A stretch of DNA of 64,000 bases, taken from JACCXM01 sp046328335. Lineage in GTDB: Bacteria; Chloroflexota; Chloroflexia; Thermomicrobiales; UBA6265. Shown piece by piece: positions 34,509 to 42,273 of this stretch. The notes under the pieces were generated by a model. That model saw nothing but the letters and a program-made list of their open reading frames with translations, was not told where the DNA came from and made no database searches. A program made the translations under genes and the position numbers. Each line of letters begins with the position of its first letter. The stretch's first letter is position 1. The stretch spans positions 1-64,000 of the forward strand of contig JAXLWU010000011.1 in the NCBI GenBank assembly GCA_046328335.1. Direction: 5' to 3'.

Positions 34509-35727
34509 GGATGAACGGTACGACCAGGCGCTGGACCGCCTTTGGGATGCGATTGTCCTGGGTCAGACCAGGGCGGAGGAGGATGTCGATCCAATGGACA
34601 CCATGTCGCTCCAGATGCTTCAGCAGCACGGCCAGCTGCCTGATCTCGATCCGGAGTTCCGTCGCCGATTGCGGCGGGCGTTACTCGGCGCCCGCTCGCT
34701 CCCCGTCTCCACGAGCCCCTCGACGTTCGCACCCAGTGAGCGCGAGAGCCGCCTGCCCGGCCCTCTCCCGTTTGCCCGGGTGCCACACGACTCGATTCAT
34801 GGGCCGCGGCGATGGACGTGGGGACATCTGGCTACGATGGCGCTGGTGGCACTCACGCTCCTTGCGGGATACATCGCGTTTGGCCCCCGCCCCCGGCGAG
34901 AGTTCGCGGCGCTGGTCAGCATCCCGGCCCTCGACGGCACGCCAGCGGCCAGTCCAGTATCGGACCTCACGGACGAGACCATCTTTCTCCAAAAGTTCGA
35001 TGAGATTCCCCCACGCGCCTACTGGACGGGAGTCGAGCGTTATGTCTTCATTCCAGGCGAGATCTGGGACCAGGGGGATCAGCCCGGATCAGGGTTTGGA
35101 CCCATGCTCTATCGCCTCGAGAGCGGCACGATGACGGTCCTGGCGGCGGCGCCCTTCCAGGTAACCCGCGCCGGAACAGATGTTGCGGCCGCGGCACCAG
35201 CGGGGACGGAGATAACGCTTGCACCCGGCGATGTGGTTTTCATGCCATTCGGGGTCACTTCCGAGTGGCGCAATTCCGGGGCCGCGCCCGCTCACCTCAT
35301 GGACGCCGGGATCGCCTTCATCAGTGATGTGTCTCCGAAGGACACCGATGCCAACTACCACTATGACGCCTTCCCCATATTGCCTCCTGCCGCTCCGGCA
35401 CGCTTTTCGCTCCGTCGTCTGGTCCTCGCACCCGGGGCCACGGCGCCGGCGCCAACGGTGGAGGACCTGGCCTTTCTCGGCGTGGAATCGGGAGAACTGA
35501 CGATCGTCTGGGACGACATGGGCACGCCCTCTCCCGCGCCAAGGGCGGAGCGATTTGGCCCCTCGGCCATGACCGGCGCTCGCAATTTCGTGCAGATGTA
35601 CGCTCGGGGGACCTTTCACATTGCCCGAGAACTGCGCAACGACGGCACCATCCCCGTCTCCGTCCTGGAGTTGACGATCCATTCGATCCATGATGCAGAC
35701 GTGGCGAAGGCAACGCCTATGCCATGA
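34498..35727 (+). CDS. Membrane-anchored double-cupin protein, putative anti-sigma partner
   Basis: The 409-residue protein has a cytoplasmic N-terminal region of about 105 residues rich in charged helices (ERYDQALDRLWDAIVLGQTR), one membrane helix at about 109-128 (HLATMALVALTLLAGYIAFG) and an exported part with two cupin-like beta-barrels. The first has RLESGTMTVLAAAP and LAPGDVVFMPFGVTSEWRNS; the second has LVLAPGATAPAP and VESGELTIV. The classic His ligands of cupins are mostly missing. An inside region, one helix and an outside sensor, with the gene overlapping a sigma factor gene, are the layout of anti-sigma factors, though no zinc-finger anti-sigma motif is seen. The function is therefore an inference. 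Confidence 0.7.
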   Translation: MSPEDERYDQALDRLWDAIVLGQTRAEEDVDPMDTMSLQMLQQHGQLPDLDPEFRRRLRRALLGARSLPVSTSPSTFAPSERESRLPGPLPFARVPHDSIHGPRRWTWGHLATMALVALTLLAGYIAFGPRPRREFAALVSIPALDGTPAASPVSDLTDETIFLQKFDEIPPRAYWTGVERYVFIPGEIWDQGDQPGSGFGPMLYRLESGTMTVLAAAPFQVTRAGTDVAAAAPAGTEITLAPGDVVFMPFGVTSEWRNSGAAPAHLMDAGIAFISDVSPKDTDANYHYDAFPILPPAAPARFSLRRLVLAPGATAPAPTVEDLAFLGVESGELTIVWDDMGTPSPAPRAERFGPSAMTGARNFVQMYARGTFHIARELRNDGTIPVSVLELTIHSIHDADVAKATPMP

Positions 35728-35841
35728 GCGCCGGGACCGCGGGTTGCACCATGTCATCCCGATCGATGGGTTCAAGATTCCGCGAGCTCGTCGCGTACGT
35801 CGGGTCTCCAACCGCGTGACCAGATGAAGGGAGAGTTTGCG

Positions 35842-36342
35842 ATGCCGATGTCTACGATTGGTCGCGTTGCTACAGTCGCGCTTGGCTTTGGACTCGTGAT
35901 GCTCCTCGCGGGCTCGAGTCGGGCCCAGGAGGCCACTCCACCAGCGCCGATCACCGTCTCCGTCCTTGGCAAGGGGATGCCGGCCGCCGCGCCGGGCCAG
36001 TATCTCGAACTCGATCGCGTCGCCTTCGCGCCGGGCGCCAGCATCCCGACCCACATCCATCCCGGCGCCTACCTCCTCTATGTCGAGTCTGGCGACTTCG
36101 GCTTCACCGTGCTCCAGGGACAGGCGCAACTGTCCCACGCCGGGGCGACCACGGCTCAGCCGATCGACCCCGGCCCCGAGGTGGTGGCGCATGCCGGAGA
36201 CGTGATCTATGAGGATGCGGGGGTGGTGCATGCGGCGCGCAACGCGGGCGACGGGCCTCTGGTGCTGCTGACCGCTGGCTTGCTAGCCGACACCATGCCC
36301 AGTCTGATCCCCACCAACGCCGAGGGTACGCCAACCTCATGA
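35842..36342 (+). CDS. Secreted single-domain cupin protein
   Basis: The 166-residue protein has a signal peptide (MPMSTIGRVATVALGFGLVM, then LLAGSSRAQEA with cleavage near AQE) and one cupin barrel. The first cupin motif keeps both His (GASIPTHIHPGAYLLYVESG) and the second keeps one (VIYEDAGVVHAARNAGDGPL). A metal site is therefore likely. AGGGAG seven bases before the ATG at 35842 favours this start over 35824. It follows the sigma/cupin pair on the same strand and may be part of its regulon. Confidence 0.8.
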   Translation: MPMSTIGRVATVALGFGLVMLLAGSSRAQEATPPAPITVSVLGKGMPAAAPGQYLELDRVAFAPGASIPTHIHPGAYLLYVESGDFGFTVLQGQAQLSHAGATTAQPIDPGPEVVAHAGDVIYEDAGVVHAARNAGDGPLVLLTAGLLADTMPSLIPTNAEGTPTS

Positions 36343-36370
36343 GGCGGTCATAGTCCCGGCCGCGCGGATT

Positions 36371-36412
36371 CCTGGCCGCGCCACGGTCGCTCGCGCCCGG
36401 GGCGCGGCCAGG
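36371..36412. terminator. GC-rich hairpin between converging genes
   Basis: CCTGGCCGCGCC (36371-36382) and GGCGCGGCCAGG (36401-36412) are perfect 12-base complements with an 18-base loop. No T-run follows. It lies between the secreted cupin (+) and phoU (-) and may end either transcript. Confidence 0.4.
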
Positions 36413-36475
36413 GGGGCAAGAGCAGCGCGCGTCCATCATGCCATGCCGGGACCCAGTGGGGCATCTCTTCATGCG

Positions 36476-36535
36476 GGGTCATGCGCACAGAGGCCGAGAT
36501 CCCTCCGGCGGTCGGGACAATACCATGTCGACACG
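36476..36535. repeat. R1 repeat, partial copy
   Basis: GAGGCCGAGATCCCTCCGGC and GTCGGGACAATACCATG match the inner and outer blocks of R1, but one end is missing. It precedes the stop of phoU. Confidence 0.5.
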
Positions 36536-36541
36536 GCGCTC

Positions 36542-37207
36542 TCAGTACGTCGAAACGTTGATCTCTTCGAGCTCGCCGGTGACGGCAAAGACGACCCGCT
36601 CGCAGATATTCGTCGCCCGGTCCGCGATCCGCTCCAGATTGTGCGCCACCCAGAGGAGATGCGTCGCCCGGTTGATGGTGCGGGGATCGGCCAACATGAA
36701 GACGAGCAGTTCCCGGTAGACCTGCTCGTAGAGCTCGTCGACTTCATCGTCCCGTTCGGCAATTTCGCGGGCGGCGGTGGCATCGCTGTCGATGTACGCG
36801 GTGACACTGTCGCGCAGCATCTGGCGCGCGATCTCGGCCATGCGGGGAAGGTCCACCAGCGGCTTCAACAATGGCTCATCCGCGATGATGAGGACGATCT
36901 TGCCGATGCCAGCGGCGTGATCCGCCATCCGCTCCAGTTCGGTGGCGATCATCATGGCCGCGGCAATGCTGCGCAGATCACGGGCCATGGGTCCCTGGGT
37001 GGCGATGATCTCCAACGCCCGGTCTTCGATCACCCACCGCTTCTGGTTGATCGTGCCATCAGACGCGATCACCTCCTGGGCGGCGGCCACATCTTGCCGC
37101 TGCAGGGCGTCCACTGCGCGCGCGATCGCCTTGTCGACCATGCTCGCCATGGTCACCACATCATTGCGAAGCGCTTCCAATTGATGCGCATATTCAACCC
37201 TGGTCAT
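36542..37207 (-). CDS. phoU: Phosphate transport system regulator PhoU
   Basis: The 221-residue protein is all-helical with two PhoU repeats. The first includes DRALEIIATQGPMARDLRSI and ATELERMADHAAGIGKIV; the second includes DEVDELYEQVYRELLVFMLA and HNLERIADRATNICERVVF. The E/DxxxD metal-binding motifs of both repeats are visible. PhoU links the Pst transporter to the PhoR kinase and keeps the phosphate response off when phosphate is plentiful. The ATG at 37207 has GGAGG seven bases before it. It is the last gene of the pst operon. Confidence 0.95.
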   Translation of the reverse strand: MTRVEYAHQLEALRNDVVTMASMVDKAIARAVDALQRQDVAAAQEVIASDGTINQKRWVIEDRALEIIATQGPMARDLRSIAAAMMIATELERMADHAAGIGKIVLIIADEPLLKPLVDLPRMAEIARQMLRDSVTAYIDSDATAAREIAERDDEVDELYEQVYRELLVFMLADPRTINRATHLLWVAHNLERIADRATNICERVVFAVTGELEEINVSTY

Positions 37208-37233
37208 TCCATCGCCTCCATCCGCTCGCGGCA

Positions 37234-38046
37234 CTAGCCGAAACGGCCCGTGATGTAGTCCTCGGTCCGCTGATCACGTGGATTCGTGAACAGCTCCTTG
37301 GTGGGCGACGCTTCGACCAGAATCCCCATCCGATGCTCACCGAGCGAAAAGAAGACGGTTTGGTCGGAGACCCGGGCGGCCTGCTGCATGTTGTGGGTGA
37401 CGATCACGATCGTGTACTGCCGTTCCAGTTCCCGCATCAGATCCTCGATCCGCAGCGTCGAAATCGGATCGAGCGCACTGCACGGTTCGTCCATCAGGAT
37501 CACGTCCGGGTTGATCGCCAGGGTCCGCGCGATGCAGAGACGCTGCTGCTGTCCGCCCGAGAGGGCCAGACCGCTTTCGTGCAGTTTGTCCTTGACTTCG
37601 TCCCAGAGAGCGGCCTGCCGCAGGCAACGCTCGACCAACTCGTCAGTGTTGCCTTTGAACCCGTTGATTTTGGCGCCCCAGGTGATATTCTCGGCGATCG
37701 ATTTCGGGAAGGGGTTCGGCTTCTGAAAGACCATCCCGATGTGCCGGCGAACTTCCACCGGATCGACCGTTGGCGCGTTGATGTCCACGCCGTGATACCC
37801 GATGCGGCCTTCGATCCGCGCCCCAGGCACCAGATCGTTCATGCGGTTGATGCAGCGGAGGACCGTGCTCTTGCCGCATCCGGAAGGTCCGATCAGCGCC
37901 GTGATCCGGTTTCGCGGCACATCGAACGCGACATCGCCAACGGCGTGAAACGAACCGTAATAGACCTGCAGATCGCGAATACTGATAATGTTGTTGCCCG
38001 CGGGCGCGGGCCGGTCAATCCCGGGCGCCGTCAGTGTTGCCGCCAT
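37234..38046 (-). CDS. pstB: Phosphate ABC transporter ATPase PstB
   Basis: The 270-residue ATPase has Walker A (GPSGCGKST), the PstB-typical Q-loop (GMVFQKPNPFPKSIAENI), the signature LSGGQQQRLCIAR, Walker B (VILMDEPCSALDP) and the H-loop (VTHNMQQAARVSDQ). The C-terminal TKELFTNPRDQRTEDYITGR is specific to PstB. It powers phosphate import through PstA and PstC. It lies 50 bases after pstA and 26 bases before phoU on the same strand. Confidence 0.97.
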   Translation of the reverse strand: MAATLTAPGIDRPAPAGNNIISIRDLQVYYGSFHAVGDVAFDVPRNRITALIGPSGCGKSTVLRCINRMNDLVPGARIEGRIGYHGVDINAPTVDPVEVRRHIGMVFQKPNPFPKSIAENITWGAKINGFKGNTDELVERCLRQAALWDEVKDKLHESGLALSGGQQQRLCIARTLAINPDVILMDEPCSALDPISTLRIEDLMRELERQYTIVIVTHNMQQAARVSDQTVFFSLGEHRMGILVEASPTKELFTNPRDQRTEDYITGRFG

Positions 38047-38095
38047 CCGTATCTCCGTATGTTCTGTATCTTCGCCACTGACTGAACGTTGCTCT

Positions 38096-39010
38096 CTACC
38101 ATTTCACGTTTCGACTGAAGCGCTGCCGGAGCACAATGGCGGTCGCGTTGAGCAGGAACAGCACCACCAGCAGGACGATGATGGCCGCGGCCGCCAAATC
38201 CTGAAAATCCTGTTGCGGCCGGCGCGCCCACTCGTAAATCTGCATCGGCAGCACCGTGTACTTGCTGAGCAGGCCATTCGGATTGAAGGTGACATAGGCC
38301 GCCGCGCCAACCACGAGAAGCGGCGCGGTCTCCCCGACGGCGCGGGAAATGGAGAGGATGATCCCGGTCAGGATACCCGGCGCCGCCGCTGGAATCACAT
38401 GGTCGCGCGAGACCTGCCAGCGCGTGGCGCCGAGAGCGAACGCCGCCTGCCGCAGCGACGGCGGCACGGCGCGAATCGCTTCCTGGCTGGCGATGATGAT
38501 AACCGGCAGGATCAGGAGCGCCATGGTCAGCGCGCCCGAGATCACCGAGCGGCCCAGTCCGAGCAGGTCCACGAAGATGCCAAGTCCCAACAGCCCGTAG
38601 ACGACCGAGGGCACCCCGGCGAGATTCGCCAGATTGGTCTTCAGGATCCGGGTCCACCGGTTATTGGGAGCGTATTCCTCGAGATAGAGCGCCGCCCCGA
38701 CCCCGACCGGAAAGGCGAGAAGCGCGGTCAAGCCGATGATCCAGAAGGTGCCGAGAATCGCGGGCTTCAGGCCGGCGATCTCCGGTTTGCGGGATGGCGG
38801 ATTGACGATGAGTTCACGCGAGAGCCACGGCGCTCCTGCCGAGACGATATCCCAGATAAGCAATCCCAAAATCACGATCGCCGAGGCCGTCGCCAGGAAG
38901 AGCAACTGCTGGACGATCTTCGCCCGGGTCTTGCGCCCGGCGAGATTCGAGGGGGCATCGGCGTCCGAAGTGGGCATCGTCATTGGTCGAACCGCCGTGT
39001 CGGTACTCAT
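38096..39010 (-). CDS. pstA: Phosphate ABC transporter permease PstA
   Basis: The 304-residue protein has six membrane helices and the PstA marks ALYLEEYAPNNRWTRILKTN, NLAGVPSVVYGLLGLGIF and PSLRQAAFALGATRWQVSRD, with ISRAVGETAPLLVVGAAAYV near the end. It forms half of the phosphate channel with PstC, whose stop it overlaps by four bases (ATGA). The long N-terminal tail before the first helix (about 35 residues) is common in this group. Confidence 0.96.
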   Translation of the reverse strand: MSTDTAVRPMTMPTSDADAPSNLAGRKTRAKIVQQLLFLATASAIVILGLLIWDIVSAGAPWLSRELIVNPPSRKPEIAGLKPAILGTFWIIGLTALLAFPVGVGAALYLEEYAPNNRWTRILKTNLANLAGVPSVVYGLLGLGIFVDLLGLGRSVISGALTMALLILPVIIIASQEAIRAVPPSLRQAAFALGATRWQVSRDHVIPAAAPGILTGIILSISRAVGETAPLLVVGAAAYVTFNPNGLLSKYTVLPMQIYEWARRPQQDFQDLAAAAIIVLLVVLFLLNATAIVLRQRFSRNVKW

Positions 39011-40050
39011 TCATAAACCTCCCGGAACTTGCCGACCACCCAGTTGCTGGTCAGGTTGAGGACGAAGGTGATGAAAAAGAGGAGCAGCCCCACCGCGAAC
39101 AGCGACAGGTACGACGGCGTGCCGACCACCACATCGCCGGAGAAGGCCTGTACGATGAACCCGGTCATCGTTTGCATCGGTTCGAGCGGGTTGGCCGACA
39201 GTTGCGCTTTGGACCCCGCCGCCAGCGCGACGATCATCGTCTCGCCGACCGCCCGCGACATTGCCAGGATGAAAGAGGCGATGATGCCCGACAGCGCCGC
39301 CGGCACCACGATCTGCCAGGAGACTTCCAGTTTCGTCGCGCCGAGCGCGAATCCGCCCTCCCGCAAGGAGCGCGGGACCGCTCGCATCGCATCCTCGCTC
39401 AGCGACGCAACCAGTGGAATGATCAGAATGCCGACCGCGATGCCCGCGGCGAGCGCGCTGAATGGGCCGATACTGGGGAAGATCACCTTCAGCACGTCGG
39501 GACGAATGAACGTCACGGCGAAGAAGCCGTAGACGATAGTGGGGATGCCCGCCAGCAGTTCGAGCACCGGCTTGAGGATGTCGCGCACCCGTGTCGGCGC
39601 GTACTCCGCGAGATAGATGGCGCTCATCAATCCGAGGGGTACGGCCACGAGCATGGCGATCAGGGTGATCATCAATGTGCCGCCAACGAGAGGCAGCACG
39701 CCGAACTGCGGCGTCTTGAACAGCGCCGTCCAGGTAGTCCCGAACAGGAACGATGTCAGCGGAACGCTGCGGAAGAACTTGATCGCTTCTTCGAACAGAA
39801 CGACGACGATACCAACCGTGGTGACAATCGAGAGGGCCGCGCAGGCCCAGAGAATCATGCCGATGATCTGCTCTGATATCGCGCGCGAGCGCTTGCCGGC
39901 GAGAGCGGCGGCGATCTGCTCGGCCGGCATGGCCATCGCTAGCGCGTCACCGCTGAAGGCATGAGACGACAGCGATTCAACCACGCCGGAACTATTGCCA
40001 TCGATTTGGCGCGCAATTCCTGATGTGTGCTCAGATCGGTTCTTATCCAT
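39007..40050 (-). CDS. pstC: Phosphate ABC transporter permease PstC
   Basis: The 347-residue protein has six helices in its last 290 residues and the PstC marks AIYLAEYAPTRVRDILKPVL, LLAGIPTIVYGFFAVTF, RAVPRSLREGGFALGATKLE and MSRAVGETMIVALAAGSK. The first 50 residues are polar and have no match. It pairs with PstA. Between it and pstS lies a 12-bp hairpin. Confidence 0.96.
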   Translation of the reverse strand: MDKNRSEHTSGIARQIDGNSSGVVESLSSHAFSGDALAMAMPAEQIAAALAGKRSRAISEQIIGMILWACAALSIVTTVGIVVVLFEEAIKFFRSVPLTSFLFGTTWTALFKTPQFGVLPLVGGTLMITLIAMLVAVPLGLMSAIYLAEYAPTRVRDILKPVLELLAGIPTIVYGFFAVTFIRPDVLKVIFPSIGPFSALAAGIAVGILIIPLVASLSEDAMRAVPRSLREGGFALGATKLEVSWQIVVPAALSGIIASFILAMSRAVGETMIVALAAGSKAQLSANPLEPMQTMTGFIVQAFSGDVVVGTPSYLSLFAVGLLLFFITFVLNLTSNWVVGKFREVYE

Positions 40051-40133
40051 GAAACGTCATCCGCCCTTGCCGCTGGGTCCACCAATCATCGAGTGGCCGC
40101 TGCATCAGCACCGAACGCTCACGTTCACGCGCG

Positions 40134-40164
40134 ACTCCCGGGAACCTGGAAAGTTCCCGGGAGT
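40134..40164 (-). terminator. Intra-operon hairpin between pstS and pstC
   Basis: ACTCCCGGGAAC (40134-40145) and GTTCCCGGGAGT (40153-40164) pair perfectly over 12 bases around a 7-base loop. No T-run follows in the direction of transcription. Such a hairpin just after pstS probably stabilises or partly ends the message, so that the binding protein is made in excess over the permeases. Confidence 0.6.
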
Positions 40165-40200
40165 CCTCGCGCAAGGCGTTTGATCACGATATCCGTGCGA

Positions 40201-41205
40201 TCAGGCCTCCGGGGTCGCCATCTTGGCGCTATCCGGCGTGCCGGTACCCGCGATATCCTCTTCCAGACTCTTCTTGTCCGCCGCGTAGGTCTCGTCCGGG
40301 GAGGCAACGTAGCCAACCTCGGGCGCAAGGGCCGCGGCGTTATCGACATAGAAGCGCATGAATTCCTGCACTTCCGGCCGCTTCAGCGAGTCCGCCTTGA
40401 TGTAGACGTAGAGCGGGCGGGAAAGGGGCGCGTACGACCCGTCACGCACGGTGTCGGCAGTCGGGGCAACGCAATTGCCGTCGCCGTTGTCAATCGCGAC
40501 CGCATTGAGACTGTCCTGGTTTGCTTCGTAATAGGCGAGGCCGAAGTAGCCGAGCGCGTTCACATCGCCGGCCACGCCTTCGACCAGGACGTTATCGTCC
40601 TCGCTCGGGGTGAAATCTTCGCGGATGTCGTCTTCGCCGAGGATCTTCTCCACGAAGAAGTCAAAGGTGCCGGAGTCGGTGCCCGGACCGTAGAGCGCGA
40701 CGGAATCGCCTGGCCAGTCGCTGTTCAACTCCGCCCAGGTGGTGGCCGGCGCGTCTTTTTTCCAGAGTTGCTTGAGCTGATCGGTAGTCAGGCAGCTGGC
40801 CCAGGTGTTTTCTTTGTTGACGACCACCGTGATGCCGTCGTACGCGATTTCGAACTCGTACCAGTCGACGTTGTTGTCCGCGCACGTCTTGGCTTCTTCG
40901 TCCTTGATCGCGCGCGAGGCGTTCTGGACGTCGGTCTCACCGGCGCAGAACCGCTTGAATCCGCCGCCCGTGCCGGAGATATCGACGCTGGTCTGAACCT
41001 GTGGCGCGAGCACCGCGAATTCTTCCGCCGCCGCCTGAGTCAGTGGCCCGACAGTCGATGAGCCGTCGGAAACGATTTCCCCGCTCAACTGGCTGAGATC
41101 GGTCTCCTGGGCCAGCGCCGGCATCGCGCTGATGCCGATGGCGAGCGCCAGTACGACCGCCGCGGCTCCTCGCCGCATCTTCGTCCTCCACGATACCCCG
41201 GTCAT
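40201..41205 (-). CDS. pstS: Phosphate-binding protein PstS
   Basis: The 334-residue protein has a signal peptide (MRRGAAAVVLALAIGISAMP, cleavage near ALAQE) and the PstS fold. The marks are IVSDGSSTVGPLTQAAAEEF, ISGTGGGFKRFCAGETDVQN, ASRAIKDEE and YGPGTDSGTFDFFVEKIL, which hold the Ser, Asp and Thr/Ser phosphate contacts. It lacks a lipobox, so anchoring is uncertain. AAGGAGG lies six bases before the ATG at 41205. It begins the pst operon, 110 bases after the stop of the regulator gene. Confidence 0.96.
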   Translation of the reverse strand: MTGVSWRTKMRRGAAAVVLALAIGISAMPALAQETDLSQLSGEIVSDGSSTVGPLTQAAAEEFAVLAPQVQTSVDISGTGGGFKRFCAGETDVQNASRAIKDEEAKTCADNNVDWYEFEIAYDGITVVVNKENTWASCLTTDQLKQLWKKDAPATTWAELNSDWPGDSVALYGPGTDSGTFDFFVEKILGEDDIREDFTPSEDDNVLVEGVAGDVNALGYFGLAYYEANQDSLNAVAIDNGDGNCVAPTADTVRDGSYAPLSRPLYVYIKADSLKRPEVQEFMRFYVDNAAALAPEVGYVASPDETYAADKKSLEEDIAGTGTPDSAKMATPEA

Positions 41206-41315
41206 CCGTACCTCCTTCACTTCCCTGAACTGCGAGACGAACCTACCGGACACGCGCCGGTTCTGGCCCGAGCCGAACCGGCCCGACTCGGATACGTCCT
41301 GAATGCGACCGGCCA

Positions 41316-42101
41316 TTACGGCGATCGACCCGATTCCCCACCGGAACCAGGCGAGTTCGGCGTGACAAAGCGATAGCCCGCACCGTAGACGGTGCGGATT
41401 GCCGCCGGATCGAGTCCGGCCTGCTCCAGTTTTCCGCGCAACCAGGAGATATGCACATCGACCGTCCGCTCGTCGACGATGATCTCTTCGCCCCAGATCA
41501 TGTCGAGCAACTCCTGACGGCTGAAGACACGTTCGGGAGCCATCGCCAGCGTCGTCAACAGTCCGTATTCCTTGGGACGCAACGCGATCTCGGTATCCCC
41601 CACCAGCACCCGCCGCCGCTCGAACTCGATGCGCAGCGGCCCGCGGCTCAGGACGGCGGGTGGCTGCGCGGCCGGGACGGCGCGGCGCCGCACTCCGGCG
41701 CGCACCCGCGCCAGCAATTCGCGCAGGGCAAACGGCTTGACGACATAGTCGTCCGCGCCGAGTTCGAGACCATCGACCCGGTCTTGCTCTTCGCCGCGGG
41801 CGGAAAGAATGAGAATGGGAATATCGGTTTCCGCGCGAAGATGGCGCAGCACCTGAAAGCCGCTCATTTTCGGCAACATCAGGTCGAGAATGACCAGGTC
41901 GAGATGCGGCAATTCCGCCCGCGCCAGCGCGAGACCCGTTTCGCCGTCCGGCGCGGTCAGGACCCGATACCCTTCACGCTTCAGGTTGTACGCCAGGGTA
42001 CTCAGCAGCGTTGGATCGTCTTCGACGACCAAAACCGTAACCTGTTCCGGTGAAACGAGTTTGGCGGGTGGCATCGACTGGAGCGAGACCAGCGCGGTCA
42101 T
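41316..42101 (-). CDS. phoB: PhoB/PhoP-type response regulator (OmpR family)
   Basis: The 261-residue protein has a receiver domain with D28/D29, the phospho-acceptor D73 (VILDLMLPKMSG) and K122 (DDYVVKPFALRELLARV). An OmpR-type winged helix follows (LRPKEYGLLTTLAMAPERVF, then DMIWGEEIIVDERTVDVHIS and IRTVYGAGYRFV). Its place directly before pstS, and opposite a PhoR-like kinase gene, supports a role as the phosphate-response regulator. The first 20 residues before the fold are extra, so a shorter start at the internal Met10 is possible. Confidence 0.9.
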   Translation of the reverse strand: MTALVSLQSMPPAKLVSPEQVTVLVVEDDPTLLSTLAYNLKREGYRVLTAPDGETGLALARAELPHLDLVILDLMLPKMSGFQVLRHLRAETDIPILILSARGEEQDRVDGLELGADDYVVKPFALRELLARVRAGVRRRAVPAAQPPAVLSRGPLRIEFERRRVLVGDTEIALRPKEYGLLTTLAMAPERVFSRQELLDMIWGEEIIVDERTVDVHISWLRGKLEQAGLDPAAIRTVYGAGYRFVTPNSPGSGGESGRSP

Positions 42102-42180
42102 GGGCGAAAACCCGGGGCATAGCAGTTCATGGTCCGAGCATACGCCGTCGCCGGCCGCCGCGTGTCAGAGAATTGTTAAC

Positions 42181-42200
42181 GTTTCCAGCCGCCTGGAAAC
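42181..42200. promoter_or_regulatory. Perfect dyad between phoB and phoR
   Basis: GTTTCCAG (42181-42188) and CTGGAAAC (42193-42200) are exact complements four bases apart, preceded by TTGTTAAC. It lies in the 172-base space between the divergent regulator and kinase genes and could be an operator. A TATACT at 42261-42266, seven bases before the kinase ATG, would give a leaderless kinase message. Confidence 0.5.
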
Positions 42201-42273
42201 CGGTCCGTGCATGACGGTTATGTCCCCCTCGGCGTTCGTCGAATTCGACTGAACCGTTCCTATACTCCCGCCC

